A stretch of 64,000 nucleotides of DNA, from positions 3,658,001 to 3,722,000 of the forward strand of contig OX637342.1 of assembly GCA_951799405.1 (NCBI GenBank). The letters are read 5' to 3'. This stretch comes from Agapetus fuscipes. Taxonomy: Eukaryota > Arthropoda > Insecta > Trichoptera > Glossosomatidae. This document shows, in pieces, positions 39,596-49,640 of the stretch. Numbering within the stretch: the stretch's first letter is position 1; every line of letters begins with the position of its first letter. The translations under genes and the position numbers were made by a program. A model generated the notes under the pieces. It worked only from the letters and a program-made list of their open reading frames with translations. It ran no database searches and was not told the DNA's origin.

Positions 39596-40072
39596 GAAGT
39601 GAAGCATGGACAGTGAACGATAGCGAAATGAGTAAAGTATGTACGGTGGAAATGAAGCATTTGAGAAGCGTGACAGGAAAAACTCTGAGGGATAGAGTTA
39701 GGAATGAATGGGTAAAAAAAGAATGTAATTTGAAAGAGGATGTGAAAGTTAAAGTACAAAAGAATGTGATGAGATGGTTTGGGCATGTGGAAAGAATGAA
39801 TGATGATAGACTGACAAAGTATGTATACAAAGAAAGTGTGAAAGGAAAAAGAGGGAAGGGACGACCGAGAAAAGTATGGAGTGATCAGATTGAGGAGATT
39901 GTGAAAGAATGGGATATACAAAGTGAGCGTAAAAGAAGAAAATGCATGAAAAAGGTGATGGATATGAATGAATTGAAAGAGGTATGTAAGGATAGGAAAA
40001 AATGTAGGCAACTCTGCAGAGGCTCTAGCCACCCCTAGCGGAATGGCGACAGAGTTACAGTTACAGTTACGG

Positions 40073-40199
40073 TGCTCATCAAATAGTTTCTTCAACCAAG
40101 ATTCTCCTTTGACCTGGAGCTCATCGTTCCTCAATCTTTCCATATAATAATTTTGAGACTGAAACAAACTAATTTTTGCCTTATCACGGACATCAAAAT
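40073..40199 (-). other. Unidentified coding-like fragment
   Basis: On the minus strand an open stretch encodes HFDVRDKAKISLFQSQNYYM, then ERLRNDELQVKGESWLKKLF and DEHR without a stop. It is sandwiched between the RTE-like tail and a CR1-like fragment. Composition looks coding rather than random. No family is recognised. It could be a transposon or captured exon piece. Confidence 0.35.
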
Positions 40200-40640
40200 G
40201 TGCTCGCATAATCGCTGGTCAGTCGAAATTCAATCACAATACTGCTCTTCTCCAGAAACTTCACTGGCTCCGTGTCCTGGAGCGCGTCGAGTTTGAAGTA
40301 TGCTTGATGGTTCACAAAGATTTATTTGAAAAGACACCCAAATATCTTACTGATTTAATCAAGCCCGTCGCCCTCGGCAAAAAAAGCTTCACACTACGCT
40401 CGGCAGAAAACGGAGTCAAGTCACGTATTGAAGAGCCGATAAGAAGAGTTAACATAGTCTTTGGAGAGCGTGCATTTGCAGTTGCTGGTCCTGTGCCCTG
40501 TAACCGCCTGCCTCATCATGTGAGAGAGCTAGAGGAGCATGGAAAGTTCTGAAATGCACTTCAGACAAGAAAATTTCTGGTATCACTACTACATCACGAA
40601 ACGGCGCTATAAAAAAATCACCAACTCATCATCATCATCA
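40200..40640 (+). pseudogene. CR1-like LINE C-terminal fragment, second copy
   Basis: Same family as 23160-23756: LLQKLHWLRVLERVEFEVCL, KDLFEKTPKYLTDLIKP, GERAFAVAGPVPCNRLPHHV and RELEEHGKF, then a premature stop and a frameshifted end. The 3' UTR (ACGGCGCTATAAAAAAATC) and ATC tail (about 40626-40640) are present. Confidence 0.85.
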
Positions 40641-40844
40641 AAAATTTGGTTCTGGTATTCATACGGCAGAGACCCATCCAAGAGCTTTTTACCACCCAAA
40701 GGTTCACTCACATTTCAAGGCCAGTGATTTTATTCTCGTGGTACGGGGTTAGTATCCACCCTTCCACTCTAAAGAGTAGAATTATCACAGCTATATTAAT
40801 TTTATATGGATACAAATTTCATTAGAAATAGAGCTCTCCTTCAA
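40641..40844. other. No recognised feature
   Basis: Nothing supported. Confidence 0.3.
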
Positions 40845-40845
40845 A

Positions 40846-41115
40846 ATGACCACTACGCTCTGCTCTCACTGCTATCAACAAGGTCATAGTGCCCAAAAGA
40901 GCGAACACATCCAATTTTGCAGACAGGAGCTTTGCGGTGGCCGGGCCGGTTACCTGGAACAATTTGCCCGTCGGTGTTCGCGCGAACCAGCCTACCACCA
41001 CCTTCAGAAAGAGACTGAAGACACTTCTTTTCTCCAGAAGCCATGGCGCCCTTGAGATGGTCCTGGACCATTAAATGGCGCCACAGAAAAGAAATCTTCC
41101 ATCATCATCATCCAT
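40846..41115 (+). pseudogene. Second CR1/L2-type LINE C-terminal fragment with ATC tail
   Basis: The frame 40889-41074 encodes FADRSFAVAGPVTWNNLPVG, then TTTFRKRLKTLLFSR, the common C-terminus of CR1/L2-like LINEs. It differs from the 23-kb family in sequence. It ends in CATCATCATCATCC. Confidence 0.8.
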
Positions 41116-41807
41116 TGATTTTTAACATAGGGATTATTCAAGCTTCAAAAGACCAAAAAACATTGTAATTTTTGCTAACAGATGTGCATAATTTCATACA
41201 GTCTCTCCAAACACAAAACGTGCCCAGACTAATGTCAATAGCATAACAGAAATGTCACGACGATTTGCTTTATTTCCAAAAAGGTCATCCCATACTTGCA
41301 ATATTTAAGCTCCGAGCCAAACAATATCTATTCATCTACCAGGCCGGCTTACGTCATAAAATTTTTATTCGTTTCTTATCGATTAAAAAAAAACATTAAG
41401 TTTTACTTTTATTGCAAACGGACAAAAGGTCATCTCAATTATACATAAAAAAAAGTTCAGAATCAGGAGCAATACATTTTTTTTATTCTTGACCTCAATA
41501 TTTCCGTGGAGTATTTATTTAATTTGTGATTTATATTGATTAACCAGACGGCCGGCAATTAAGGTGCTCATTAATTATAGAGCGCAGGTTACTATATTTA
41601 TTTTTACGTTAATCGGTCTGGCATTGTGTAAGCTTTTTTATTCCGTTATACAAAAGTGAGTATTTGTACATACCCGAACAATAATTAATTGATGGCTGCC
41701 TATATTTTAACATTTATTGATGCAATTCGGTAGGTACCTGAAACAAATAGAAAGAAACAATTAATATTATAGTGCATTTAAAAACTACAAGAATGTACAA
41801 ATTTTTG
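41116..41807. other. AT-rich spacer
   Basis: No recognised gene or repeat. Confidence 0.3.
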
Positions 41808-42112
41808 GACCGGTCCGTAGTCCAGTGGCAACACTTCGGACTCGTAAATGGAAGGTTGTGGATTCGAATCCCGGCGGAGCACAAAAATATACCATTTATA
41901 TTTCCAAATGTGCTCGTCGCTGGGTTGAAAAAATCATAAACCTTTACCAAAGACCGGTCACTGAAAGATCCATCCATTACAACAACTGGGTCTTGCTTGA
42001 GAATTGGCGCTTTCTACAGCAACGACCAAGCTCGCAGAGGGCTCTTGAGGTGTGATACACACAAAAACAGCGCTCACCAAATAAATCATCCTAATATTTA
42101 TTTTTTATTTAT
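41808..42112 (+). repeat. SINE-B copy, full length (reference copy)
   Basis: The tRNA-like head has box A TAGTCCAGTGGC and box B GATTCGAATCC, with an ACTCGTAAA anticodon-like loop recalling tRNA-Thr(CGT). The body is CGCTGGGTTGAAAAAATC, CCAAAGACCGGTCAC and CTTGCTTGAGAATTGGCGC. The 3' end GCGCTCACCAAATAAATC is followed by AT-rich sequence. No CCA end and a degenerate fold: a SINE, not a tRNA gene. Confidence 0.9.
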
Positions 42113-42265
42113 TTAAATTTAATAATTTCATACCTAAAAAAATGTTTTTTAATAATGTAAAAGTTGAAGGGTGTGTGTATTGACTTTGTGAAGATTAATT
42201 CTAAATTAATAATTAAAAAATAAAATTATTACTTTATTGATCAGTGGACTCAGAATGTTTGAAAT
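42113..42265. other. No recognised feature
   Basis: AT-rich sequence. Confidence 0.3.
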
Positions 42266-42618
42266 TTGAGGAATATAAGTGATGTCACCGGGCCGGACCA
42301 AAGGCAGTATGAAGCGTCATCTTGTCAATACAATATTAAAAGGATGTGGGTCCTCGCACACATCTGGGTCCTCGCACATCAATATGGCGGTTTGATTTCT
42401 CACTGTAAACACAACAATACTAATTTAAAGGCCAGCGTTGTTTCTAGAACACCAGATCTTGTAAAAAGATCACAGAGACTGGCCAACCGCTGGCAATGCA
42501 CATCGGAGCAATGGGCGAAACTGTCCGGAAAGAATCAACCAGACCACGGCTACATAGCCCGAAAAAAGTGATTGACATGGTCAACAAAAACCAGCCGTGA
42601 AAGCTTCAATGTACCTGT
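42266..42618 (+). pseudogene. Unidentified retroelement fragment (family L)
   Basis: A 101-codon frame (42266-42571) encodes LVKRSQRLANRWQCTSEQWA and KLSGKNQPDHGYIARKK. Its last ~75 bases (ACCAGACCACGGCTACATAG to GAAAGCTTCAATGTAC) recur at 46367-46446 as a separate insertion with a flanking duplication, so this is the 3' end of a mobile retroelement. The clade is unknown. Confidence 0.55.
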
Positions 42619-42636
42619 ATTAAAAGAATAAATGTT

Positions 42637-42747
42637 CATCACAATGGCAGTACATCACATGACAAAACAGCACAATGGTACAACTGATAAAAACTCACAT
42701 ACCTAAAACAGAACACACCATAAGTGGCACTTGAAAAAACATCACAT
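42637..42747. repeat. Fragment of the foldback-like family
   Basis: GTACATCACATGACAAAAC and ACATACCTAAAACAGAACA, then GGCACTTGAAAAAACATCAC, match the complement of the right half of 7720-8326. It continues after the inserted LINE end as AACATCACATGACAAAACTG (42861-42880). Confidence 0.7.
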
Positions 42748-42856
42748 CATCATCTTCGAGTCGGACGCTACACTATTTTTGCCCAGTGTTGGGCAAATTC
42801 CACCGCGCCATCGTTACCCTACATTAGGTCGGTCAATGAGCAGCTTATTGGTAAGG
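42748..42856 (-). mobile_element. LINE 3'-end insertion (family K) with 13-bp duplication
   Basis: AAAAACATCACAT flanks the 109-bp insert on both sides (42735-42747 and 42857-42869). On the minus strand it ends GACTCGAAGATGATG, a GAT-type tail. The same sequence is at 12425-12540. Confidence 0.75.
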
Positions 42857-42880
42857 AAAAACATCACATGACAAAACTGT

Positions 42881-43190
42881 TCTTTAGTGGAACCATTGTC
42901 GTTCTACTAAATTTCATACCAAAAGAGATATCATCGATACATTACGGTCTACCTTTATTTCCCAATTATGTACTTTCAATGATTCTCCGCAATCCCGAAC
43001 GAAATCCGAATTAATTCAATCAGTTCATCGATTCTCTCAATTGCACAAAATATTGCGATTGAATATTCCACGATCCTTATTTGATGCAAGAATTGTTGAA
43101 AAGTCAAATTAGGTGCATTGCTCAGTGGATCAAGTATCAAACATTACCTTCTAACCCAATCATAACGATTCGCAAAATACATACGAAAAG
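42881..43190. other. No recognised feature
   Basis: Nothing supported. Confidence 0.3.
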
Positions 43191-43276
43191 TAAACATGCG
43201 AATCTAGAGAGCGTTTTAGCTGCCATTCTTTTTGTGGTACACCGTTCTACGAAAGGTTTTAAGCTTGGGGTACGTA
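43191..43276 (+). repeat. Palindromic repeat G copy
   Basis: GCGAATCTAGAGAGCGTTTTAG, then TTTTAAGCTTGGGGTACG. Confidence 0.45.
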
Positions 43277-44296
43277 CTCGGGTCCAATTTTGCTAGCACA
43301 GCTAGCGGCAGAATTTAAACAATCTATATGCTCGTATACTTTTAGAAATAATTTCAAATACATTTTACGCACACACTTTTATTGTTTTTTACCCTGCACT
43401 CACACAGAAACCCCAAAAATAGCCAAATTTATTTACTTTCTAAACGTAGGGAAAACGTTTTTTTAACGCTAGTATGAAGCAATCAAAATAAATTACTGTC
43501 AATGACAGTGATTTTTTTTCCGCAATTGCTTTTTTGAAAATCATGCAATTGTCGCTTAGGATGTTTCAGTCAAATTTACAATTTAATTTTAATGCGTTGT
43601 CACTTTGACATGGGTTCATTTTTGTTGTGTCAACTTGTCATAGCACTGCTGCCAACCCTCACTGTCGATACAATCTGTCACCCGTTGTTCTATTCTACAA
43701 AGCTACGAAAGCACTCAACTATTCGTAAAAGGTACCTAATCGTATTGTTATCTATCTCCCTCACACATGCATACTTCTGATGCATCCATCCCCTTTCCAC
43801 GCGATAATCGCAAAAGTGACAGTCAATGAAATCTTAGCCCAGAAAATATTTGTATTGGAATTAATCACGAAGCGACTAGAGAAGTCGTGCTAAAGCAAAT
43901 ATTGACAGCGAAACCAAAACCGACATTTTTGCCGATTGGCCCAGAAACGAGAGTGTTTAAATTCAACCATAAAAAGATGCTTGTAAATTAAAACGCTCAT
44001 TTGAGGTGCTATTTCATTTTGCATCTATTTTTTAAAACACGTTATACTTGAGTTTAAACTAATAGTTTATACTTTACAGAGTCGAACGGGAATGACGCAA
44101 CCTTTCGCTTTCGATATCAAAGCTCATAATCTGCTCTATTGTTTAATTTTTTCATGCTGACCTTTTTTGCTCTTGTTTGAATTATTTTAAAACTCGTGAA
44201 TCAATATGAATGAATTGGCGTGTTGAGAAATATCGAGACAAGTGTTTGTTTTACTTCGTCATTTATTCAATCTACGTCCAGTTGGATTATATCGAG
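43277..44296. other. AT-rich spacer
   Basis: About 1 kb with no recognised gene or repeat. Confidence 0.3.
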
Positions 44297-44510
44297 CTTT
44301 GAAAAATACCGGCAAGGTTTACTCAGCCTTCATAAGAAATGAGTACCAGCCCCCTCGGGAGCTGGGAAACCCCCATTTCACTGAAGTGGTTGGCGTAAGG
44401 CCGGCCCCCTTACCTGTAAAAATAAAAAGGTTCAACTCGCCACATGCGACTCCTTCGGGGATAACGTGGCAAGAAGTTACACTATATGTGTAGCTTAGTT
44501 GCGTTTTTTG
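44297..44510 (+). repeat. SINE-C copy, head missing
   Basis: Starts at AAAAATACCGGCAAGG, includes CACTGAAGTGGTTGGCGTAAGG and ends TATATGTGTAGCTTAGTTGCG. Confidence 0.85.
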
Positions 44511-44571
44511 ATAATGAGAGTGACAAAAATTCATGGCAGGAAATTGCTGAAATGGAAAACGCTCGGTTCAC

Positions 44572-44815
44572 ATCTAAATCTAAATCTAAGATGCAAAGGT
44601 ATAATAAATCATTTGAGATTCATATTAAATGCATTCCCGCACAGCAGACACGTATAAGTTCGCGCTACATACCGCATATGGACCTACAATATAATATCCA
44701 AATCTCACATGCACATTAGCCCTGCAACTCTTGCCGACCTTCCCTGAAACAGGGGTGGTGAACCATTTTTTACAGTATGGGTGGTCAGCCTCATACCAAC
44801 CTATAAGTCAAGGAA
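44572..44815 (-). repeat. SINE-A copy, near full length
   Basis: ATCTAAATCTAAATCTAAG tail. A small deletion removes GACATTGGCAAA near the 5' end. It abuts another copy in the same orientation. Confidence 0.88.
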
Positions 44816-44998
44816 TCTACGTTGCAAAGACATCTTAACATTTTAAGTTCATTTTAAATGCATGCCTGCAAACATACACGTGTAAATTTACGCTTGCAAA
44901 TGCTGCATGTGTACATACAATTCAAAAACCAAACCTCAAATAAACATAAGCCCAGCAACTATACCCGTCCTTCCCTGCAACAGGGGTGACATTTGCAA
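44816..44998 (-). repeat. SINE-A copy, 5' end missing, diverged
   Basis: TCTACGTTGCAAAGAC through GTGTACATACAATTC to CAGGGGTGACATTTGC on the minus strand, tandem with the previous copy. Confidence 0.75.
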
Positions 44999-45287
44999 CT
45001 AACGAATATCATAAAATTGAAGTAAACTGTCTTTAGCTATAAAATGTTTATTAATTATTTCTTGATACTCATCCTACATCCTCAACGAACGTGTAGAAAA
45101 GGTGCCTCCTAAAGAGGTTGGCTACGTTGTCAACGTAACTTCGAGAACAATTTAAAATAAGTTCTCCCATAACAGTTTCGTCGAACCCTTATGGTTGTTT
45201 GTTACCATCGAAGACATACAAGACACACTCACACAAGTATAAACACACAGACACACAATCACACATTCGTAGTAGTGTTGTCACTCT

Positions 45288-45508
45288 CAAAGCCTAGTTC
45301 TGACAAGGCGACTATTTTAGTCGAGTAGCGAGTAATTTAGTGGTGGGCGGGGCGCTACTCGCCCGTTAAAATAGAGTAAAATGTATCGACTCGACTAAAT
45401 CATTGACTAAACTACTCGACTATTTTTTTGTGATTCGCACACGTTTAGCCACTAAATTACTCGCTACTCAACTAAATTAGTCGCCTTGTCCGAGCTAGCC
45501 TTTATTGC
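45288..45508. repeat. Inverted-repeat element, ~55-bp arms
   Basis: AAGCCTAGTTCTGACAAGG and TAGTCGAGTAGCGAGTAATT on the left pair with AATTACTCGCTACTCAACTA and CCTTGTCCGAGCTAGCCTT on the right. Internal CGACTCGACTAAA blocks are related. MITE-like, no coding capacity. Confidence 0.75.
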
Positions 45509-45860
45509 TAATTCGTGATATTTTAGCGAGTGCATATTGTATGGTTCCCGCCATTAGATAATTATGACTTATTAACGAGGGCAGTTGATCTGTAATGCAA
45601 TAAACACACCTGCTGGTCTTTCTCTTAGATATACGCCGATATTTATTTGTATGGTAATTCTAACAGTCGAATTCTACACCCACGCTTTCTCTTTTTTGTA
45701 CGGGCCGATATATGAAATTATAAAACAGTGATGTCGAAACTAATTTGACGCAGAAAGGCTGAGGCTTTTAAAAAATATTTTTTACTCTTTTATAGAATAT
45801 GTTTGGTAGGTTTTAATTTTTACTGTTTAATTGTTGTTGTAATGTAATTAATTACTTGTA
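45509..45860. other. No recognised feature
   Basis: AT-rich sequence. Confidence 0.3.
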
Positions 45861-46125
45861 TTCCTTGACTTATGGGTTGGTATGAGCCTGACCACCCATA
45901 CTGTAAAAAATGGTTCCCTTTGCCAATGTCACCCCTGTTTTAGGGAAGGCCGGCAAGAGTTGCAGGGCTTATGTTCATTTGAGATTGGGTTTTTTATACT
46001 GTAGGTCCACATGCGGCATGTGTGAGCGCGAAATTATGCGTGTCTGCTTGCGGGAATGCATTTAATATTAATCTCAAATGATACATATTATCTTTGCAGC
46101 TTAGATTTAGATTTTAGATTTAGAT
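45861..46125 (+). repeat. SINE-A copy, full length (reference copy, GATTTA tail)
   Basis: TTCCTTGACTTATGGGTTGG to GATTTAGATTTTAGATTTAG, with TCCACATGCGGCATGTGTGA and GAAATTATGCGTGTCTGCTTG in the middle. A good representative of the second subfamily. Confidence 0.92.
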
Positions 46126-46295
46126 AGACACTATAACCGTTTCAACCTACCTCAACACAATTTTTATTCAATTAGAAAGAGAACAATGATACTCCAAGTG
46201 TTACCACACTGTTAACAAGCAAAAGGTACAGCAGTACTGCATCGTTGGCATGACAAAAGAAAAATGGCGTAACAGAACGTGTAATTATAGGGTGT

Positions 46296-46623
46296 CTATC
46301 TATAACCTAAGGTGCAAAGATATGTTAACTTGTCATATTAAATGCATGCCCACAGACAAGCACATATTAACCAGACCACGGCTACATAGCCCGAATAAAG
46401 TGATTGTATCAACAAGAACCAGCCGTGAAAGCTTCAATGTACAATTAAGCACATAAAGGTTCGCGCCAACACATTCTGCATGTATGCATACAAATAAACC
46501 TAAAACCTCACATGCACATAACGACTCTTGCCGCCTTTCCCTGAAACCGGAGTGGCATTGGCAAAACTGAACCAATTTTTATAGTATGGGGGTCAGTTTT
46601 ATACCAACCTATCACTCAAGGAG
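46296..46623 (-). repeat. SINE-A copy interrupted by an 80-bp insert
   Basis: Minus-strand copy in two parts (46296-46366 and 46447-46623), joined cleanly when the insert and one AAGCACATA are removed. Confidence 0.85.
46367..46446 (+). mobile_element. 80-bp insertion of the family L 3' end, 9-bp duplication
   Basis: AAGCACATA at 46358-46366 and 46447-46455. The insert matches the end of 42266-42618 (ACCAGACCACGGCTACATAG; CCAGCCGTGAAAGCTTCAAT). Confidence 0.8.
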
Positions 46624-47025
46624 CACTCGAAACAAAAAATAATAACAAAACAGAGGATTTCACATGATTATTGAGTATTCCGTGGTTTTTGACAGCTCTA
46701 CGGTTGACAGGTCCGGTTGACAAGTAAGCCTCGTAGCATGTTACAATGACCTAAGTTAGTTTCGTCTCCACTCAATATTGTAATTCAATTGGCCGATCTA
46801 ATTTAATGATTGATGAAACGCCATGTTTATATTACATTTATTTTTTACGAAGGCTACTTGGTAAAATTTATCACTTACGTTTGAGTCGTGTAAAACCAAA
46901 GCAGAAATCTACGATATTTTTTTTAAGGGACATAAATATATGTAAGTGATTAGCAAATGATTTCTTAGTTTTCATGCATATTACACTTTCGGGAAACACC
47001 CTACATTGCCAAATTTGGTTCTATT
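46624..47025. other. No recognised feature
   Basis: AT-rich sequence. Confidence 0.3.
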
Positions 47026-47029
47026 ACTC

Positions 47030-47122
47030 TTTTCTCTACACCCCAAGTATTAAGTTTTACGTTCAAATGAAATCACTCAAATAAGCTGTATGTAAACTAA
47101 AAACATCTCTAGTGAAGTATAA
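47030..47122 (-). repeat. Palindromic repeat G copy, minus strand
   Basis: Complement of CTTGGGGTGTAG at the left and TTCACTAGAGATG at the right. Confidence 0.45.
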
Positions 47123-47450
47123 TCACGCTCAAAAAATCTTAATTTAATCTTAGAATGAAAAATAACAATTTATTTCGATTGAAAGGAAATGTGGACTGCT
47201 GATTAGGGAGGTTGTATCAACAATGAAAATGATTGAATGCAAATGGCAAAAAAAAACCTTGGAAAAAACTATTAGGTGTTAGAATGCAGTTTTTAGGTTG
47301 TGAATCAGTTTTGCAAATGGAAACTCCAAGGATTATCATAATTACAGCCTATTCAATATACAAAATCAACACTGCCATAAACAGACAATACAAATGTACA
47401 CAAGAAACCTAATGAAATCGAAGGTGAACTCTATGAGCAATTTTTTGTTC
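47123..47450. other. No recognised feature
   Basis: AT-rich sequence. Confidence 0.3.
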
Positions 47451-47790
47451 GTCTTTAAATGTGGTTTAAAAGAGAATTTGAGAATGAAAGTACAATAAAG
47501 CCCAATGCGATCGATCAGACATCTTAAAAGAATGGATGAAGGACGGCTAACGAAGAAAGTGTACAGAGGAAATGTCAGAGGAAAGCGTGGAAGGAGAAGA
47601 CCTAGAAAGGAATGGATAGAGCAAATAGGTGAGATTGAGAAGAAACCTGCAGAGTGAGAATGTATGAAGAAAGTGAAAAATGTTGAAGAGATGACAGAAT
47701 ATGCCAGGACAGAAAAAAGTGGGGACGCATGTGCGGAGGTACCGGTCACCATTAGTGGAACGGCGACAGGATACAGTAACATTAACAGTA
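47451..47790 (+). pseudogene. RTE-like C-terminal fragment, subfamily 2
   Basis: Encodes CGLKENLRMKVQ, then IRHLKRMDEGRLTKKVYRGN and VRGKRGRRRPRKEWIEQIGE, with stops and frameshifts. It ends in ATACAGTAACATTAACAG. It is closer to the copy at 759-1387 than to 39601-40056, so at least two RTE-like subfamilies are present. Confidence 0.85.
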
Positions 47791-47984
47791 AGGCTTGCTG
47801 GTTTGTTTGTTTCGAATCTCTCTCCTATGATTTTGAATCCTAGCTATCTTTTCATCTATTGGTGCTAAATTTCTTTCGATTTCTTATTCTTTATAGAAAT
47901 ACCAATATTCATCTTATCATACAGAGTAAGATTGAGGGGAGAAGAACTTAGGGACGCCGAAGGACATCGTGGCTGAAAACCTAC

Positions 47985-48404
47985 TTCAATCCAGCGGCTG
48001 TTTGAGTAGGGGTGGCCAGTACCTACGCAGTTATCCATGCTCTGTCCTTGCACATTTCTTCATTTCCTCTACATTCATCTCTCTCCTCATGCATGCTTTC
48101 CTCTTCGTTTTTCTCTTTTTCTCACTGTGTATGTTCCAATCGTTGTCCATCGCACTTATTTGAACTATCCATTATTTCCTGGGTCTTCCCCTTCCACGCT
48201 TACCTTTGGCATTCCCTTTGTACTCTTTTTATAAATCGTTCACCGTCCATTTGTTCTAGATGCCCGTACCATCTTATGACACTGCTTTATACTTTCAACC
48301 TTTTTTTCTCGTTTTTATCGCACATATTTATAAAGCAGACATTTTAGACCCTATCTTTCAGAGATTTACTAGTGAGATAAGCCATTTTTACGGTACATAT
48401 TTAT
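47985..48404 (-). pseudogene. RTE-like C-terminal fragment, minus strand
   Basis: The complement reads through the same region (HLEQMDGER-like, then GKGRPRK-like and GTGGCC ending near 48018). It is strongly diverged with several stops and meets a CR1-like 3' end at 48405. Confidence 0.7.
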
Positions 48405-48546
48405 TTCATGTGAGAGAGCTAGAGGACCATGGAAAGATTTGAAATGCACTGAAGACAAGCAAATTTTTGGATTCATTGGCACAAGCACCCTTGGACTGAC
48501 AACATCATGAAACGACGCTTTAAAGAAGTTATCAATTCATCATCAT
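48405..48546 (+). pseudogene. CR1-like LINE 3' end fragment
   Basis: CATGTGAGAGAGCTAGAGGA, then CATGGAAAG, a 3' UTR close to ATGAAACGACGCTTTAAAG and an ATCATCATAT tail. Same family as 23160-23756. Confidence 0.8.
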
Positions 48547-48620
48547 ATCTCTCCTGTAATGTTGACTCCCAACTGTCTTTCCATATTTTCGGCGGTGAAT
48601 CAAGCTAATTGTGAATTGAA

Positions 48621-49061
48621 ATGATAAAAACAGCAGCCGAGATGGCTTGCCCCAGGACAATGGTACATAATCGCTCCACAATCGCAGCATGGAAAGTGGT
48701 TTATTTCGCTGGAAACCAAGATAAAGACCTGAACGCTGGAACCTACGGGGCCGACAGCAGAATCGTGAGCTTTACTCCAAGTATAAAACCATACGCTCAA
48801 TCACAACTAAAGCATTTTACCAAAAAACGACCACAAAATAAGAGGCGCTGTTTCAGACTCCGTACATTATTTTGTTATACGCAATTGCTGAGTTTGCACG
48901 CAGTGTTTTGTCCTGATATCAGTAAAAGTGTATTGTCCTTGTGGAAACGCGATAGTGATCGCGGTTTACGAGCAAAGCTACATTCTATTGTTATGAATAA
49001 CATTTGTTTATCGTTCAGCGAACATTGGGGAACAAATGCAACTATGCAAATGGTATTATAA
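48621..49061 (+). CDS. Hypothetical ORF, unrecognised
   Basis: 146 codons from MIKTAAEMACPRTMVHNRST to MVL. There is no signal peptide, membrane segment or motif that I recognise. It lies between LINE fragments and a SINE-C, is not in a repeat seen elsewhere in the window, and may be chance or an eroded transposon frame. Confidence 0.15.
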   Translation: MIKTAAEMACPRTMVHNRSTIAAWKVVYFAGNQDKDLNAGTYGADSRIVSFTPSIKPYAQSQLKHFTKKRPQNKRRCFRLRTLFCYTQLLSLHAVFCPDISKSVLSLWKRDSDRGLRAKLHSIVMNNICLSFSEHWGTNATMQMVL

Positions 49062-49437
49062 CATCTGTAAGCCGAGTCCACTCTATATAATGTAAGACGA
49101 TGTGGCTCAACGGTTCTTAATCTTGAAGCATAAGAATTTAGGCATGTTTTCCCAAAATATATCACATTGAATTAAGGTAAGTAGGAAGGAGATAAGACCA
49201 ATTCTATGAGTGGACAAGGGAGAGTTGATTTGATCATGACTGAAACAACGTACTGCTTGTACACTCTATTTTAGTGCCACTTTAATGTCACTCTAAACAA
49301 AAAGTTAATGAGAATCTTTAACAATGGAGTTGAATTTTCCAATGATAATATTCTTCGATGTCTTTGACTCTTTTAAAACGACCATAAATAAAGCAATTTC
49401 AGTCTACACAGATTTATATTATTTCAAACCCCAAAAT
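49062..49437. other. No recognised feature
   Basis: Nothing supported. Confidence 0.3.
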
Positions 49438-49640
49438 AAAAATACCGGCAAGGTTTACTCAGCCTTCACAAGAAATGAGTACCAGCTCTCTTGGGAGCTG
49501 GGAAACCCCCACTTCAACTGAATTGGTTGGCGTAAGGCCGGCCCCCTTACCTGTAAAAATAAATAGGTTCAACTCGCTACATGCGACCCCTTCGGGAATA
49601 ACGCGGCAAGAAGTTACGCTATATGTGTAGCTTAGTTTAG
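49438..49640 (+). repeat. SINE-C copy, head missing
   Basis: AAATACCGGCAAGGTTTACTC to TATATGTGTAGCTTAG, with CTTCAACTGAATTGG in the middle. Confidence 0.88.

Larger units (their letters stand above)
37143..40056 (+). pseudogene. RTE-like non-LTR retrotransposon, split by mariner and SINE-A
   Basis: Three segments (37143-37237, 38546-39331, 39601-40056) form one element. The first encodes LLSVPGKVLCKILIHRVR. The second has reverse transcriptase motif A (FVDLEKAFDSVDR), the B motif (GVRQGCIMSPWLFNIIMD), the YADD box (LLYADDAVLIAD) and the FRYLGSMFEKNGK thumb region. The third has RSVTGKTLRDRVRNEW, VMRWFGHVERMNDDRL and GKRGKGRPRKVWSDQI. It ends in an ACAGTT tandem tail (about 40036-40056). Both insertions can be removed to give continuous codons. 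The endonuclease and start are absent (5' truncation at the SINE-B end), and an in-frame TGA at 39263-39265 marks it as inactive. Clade assignment is by motif memory: RTE or a close relative. Confidence 0.9.

Noticed and set aside
41808..41885. Possible tRNA-Thr gene
   Set aside because: The head has good pol III boxes, but the same head is attached to the same ~220-bp body at several loci, so it is a SINE.
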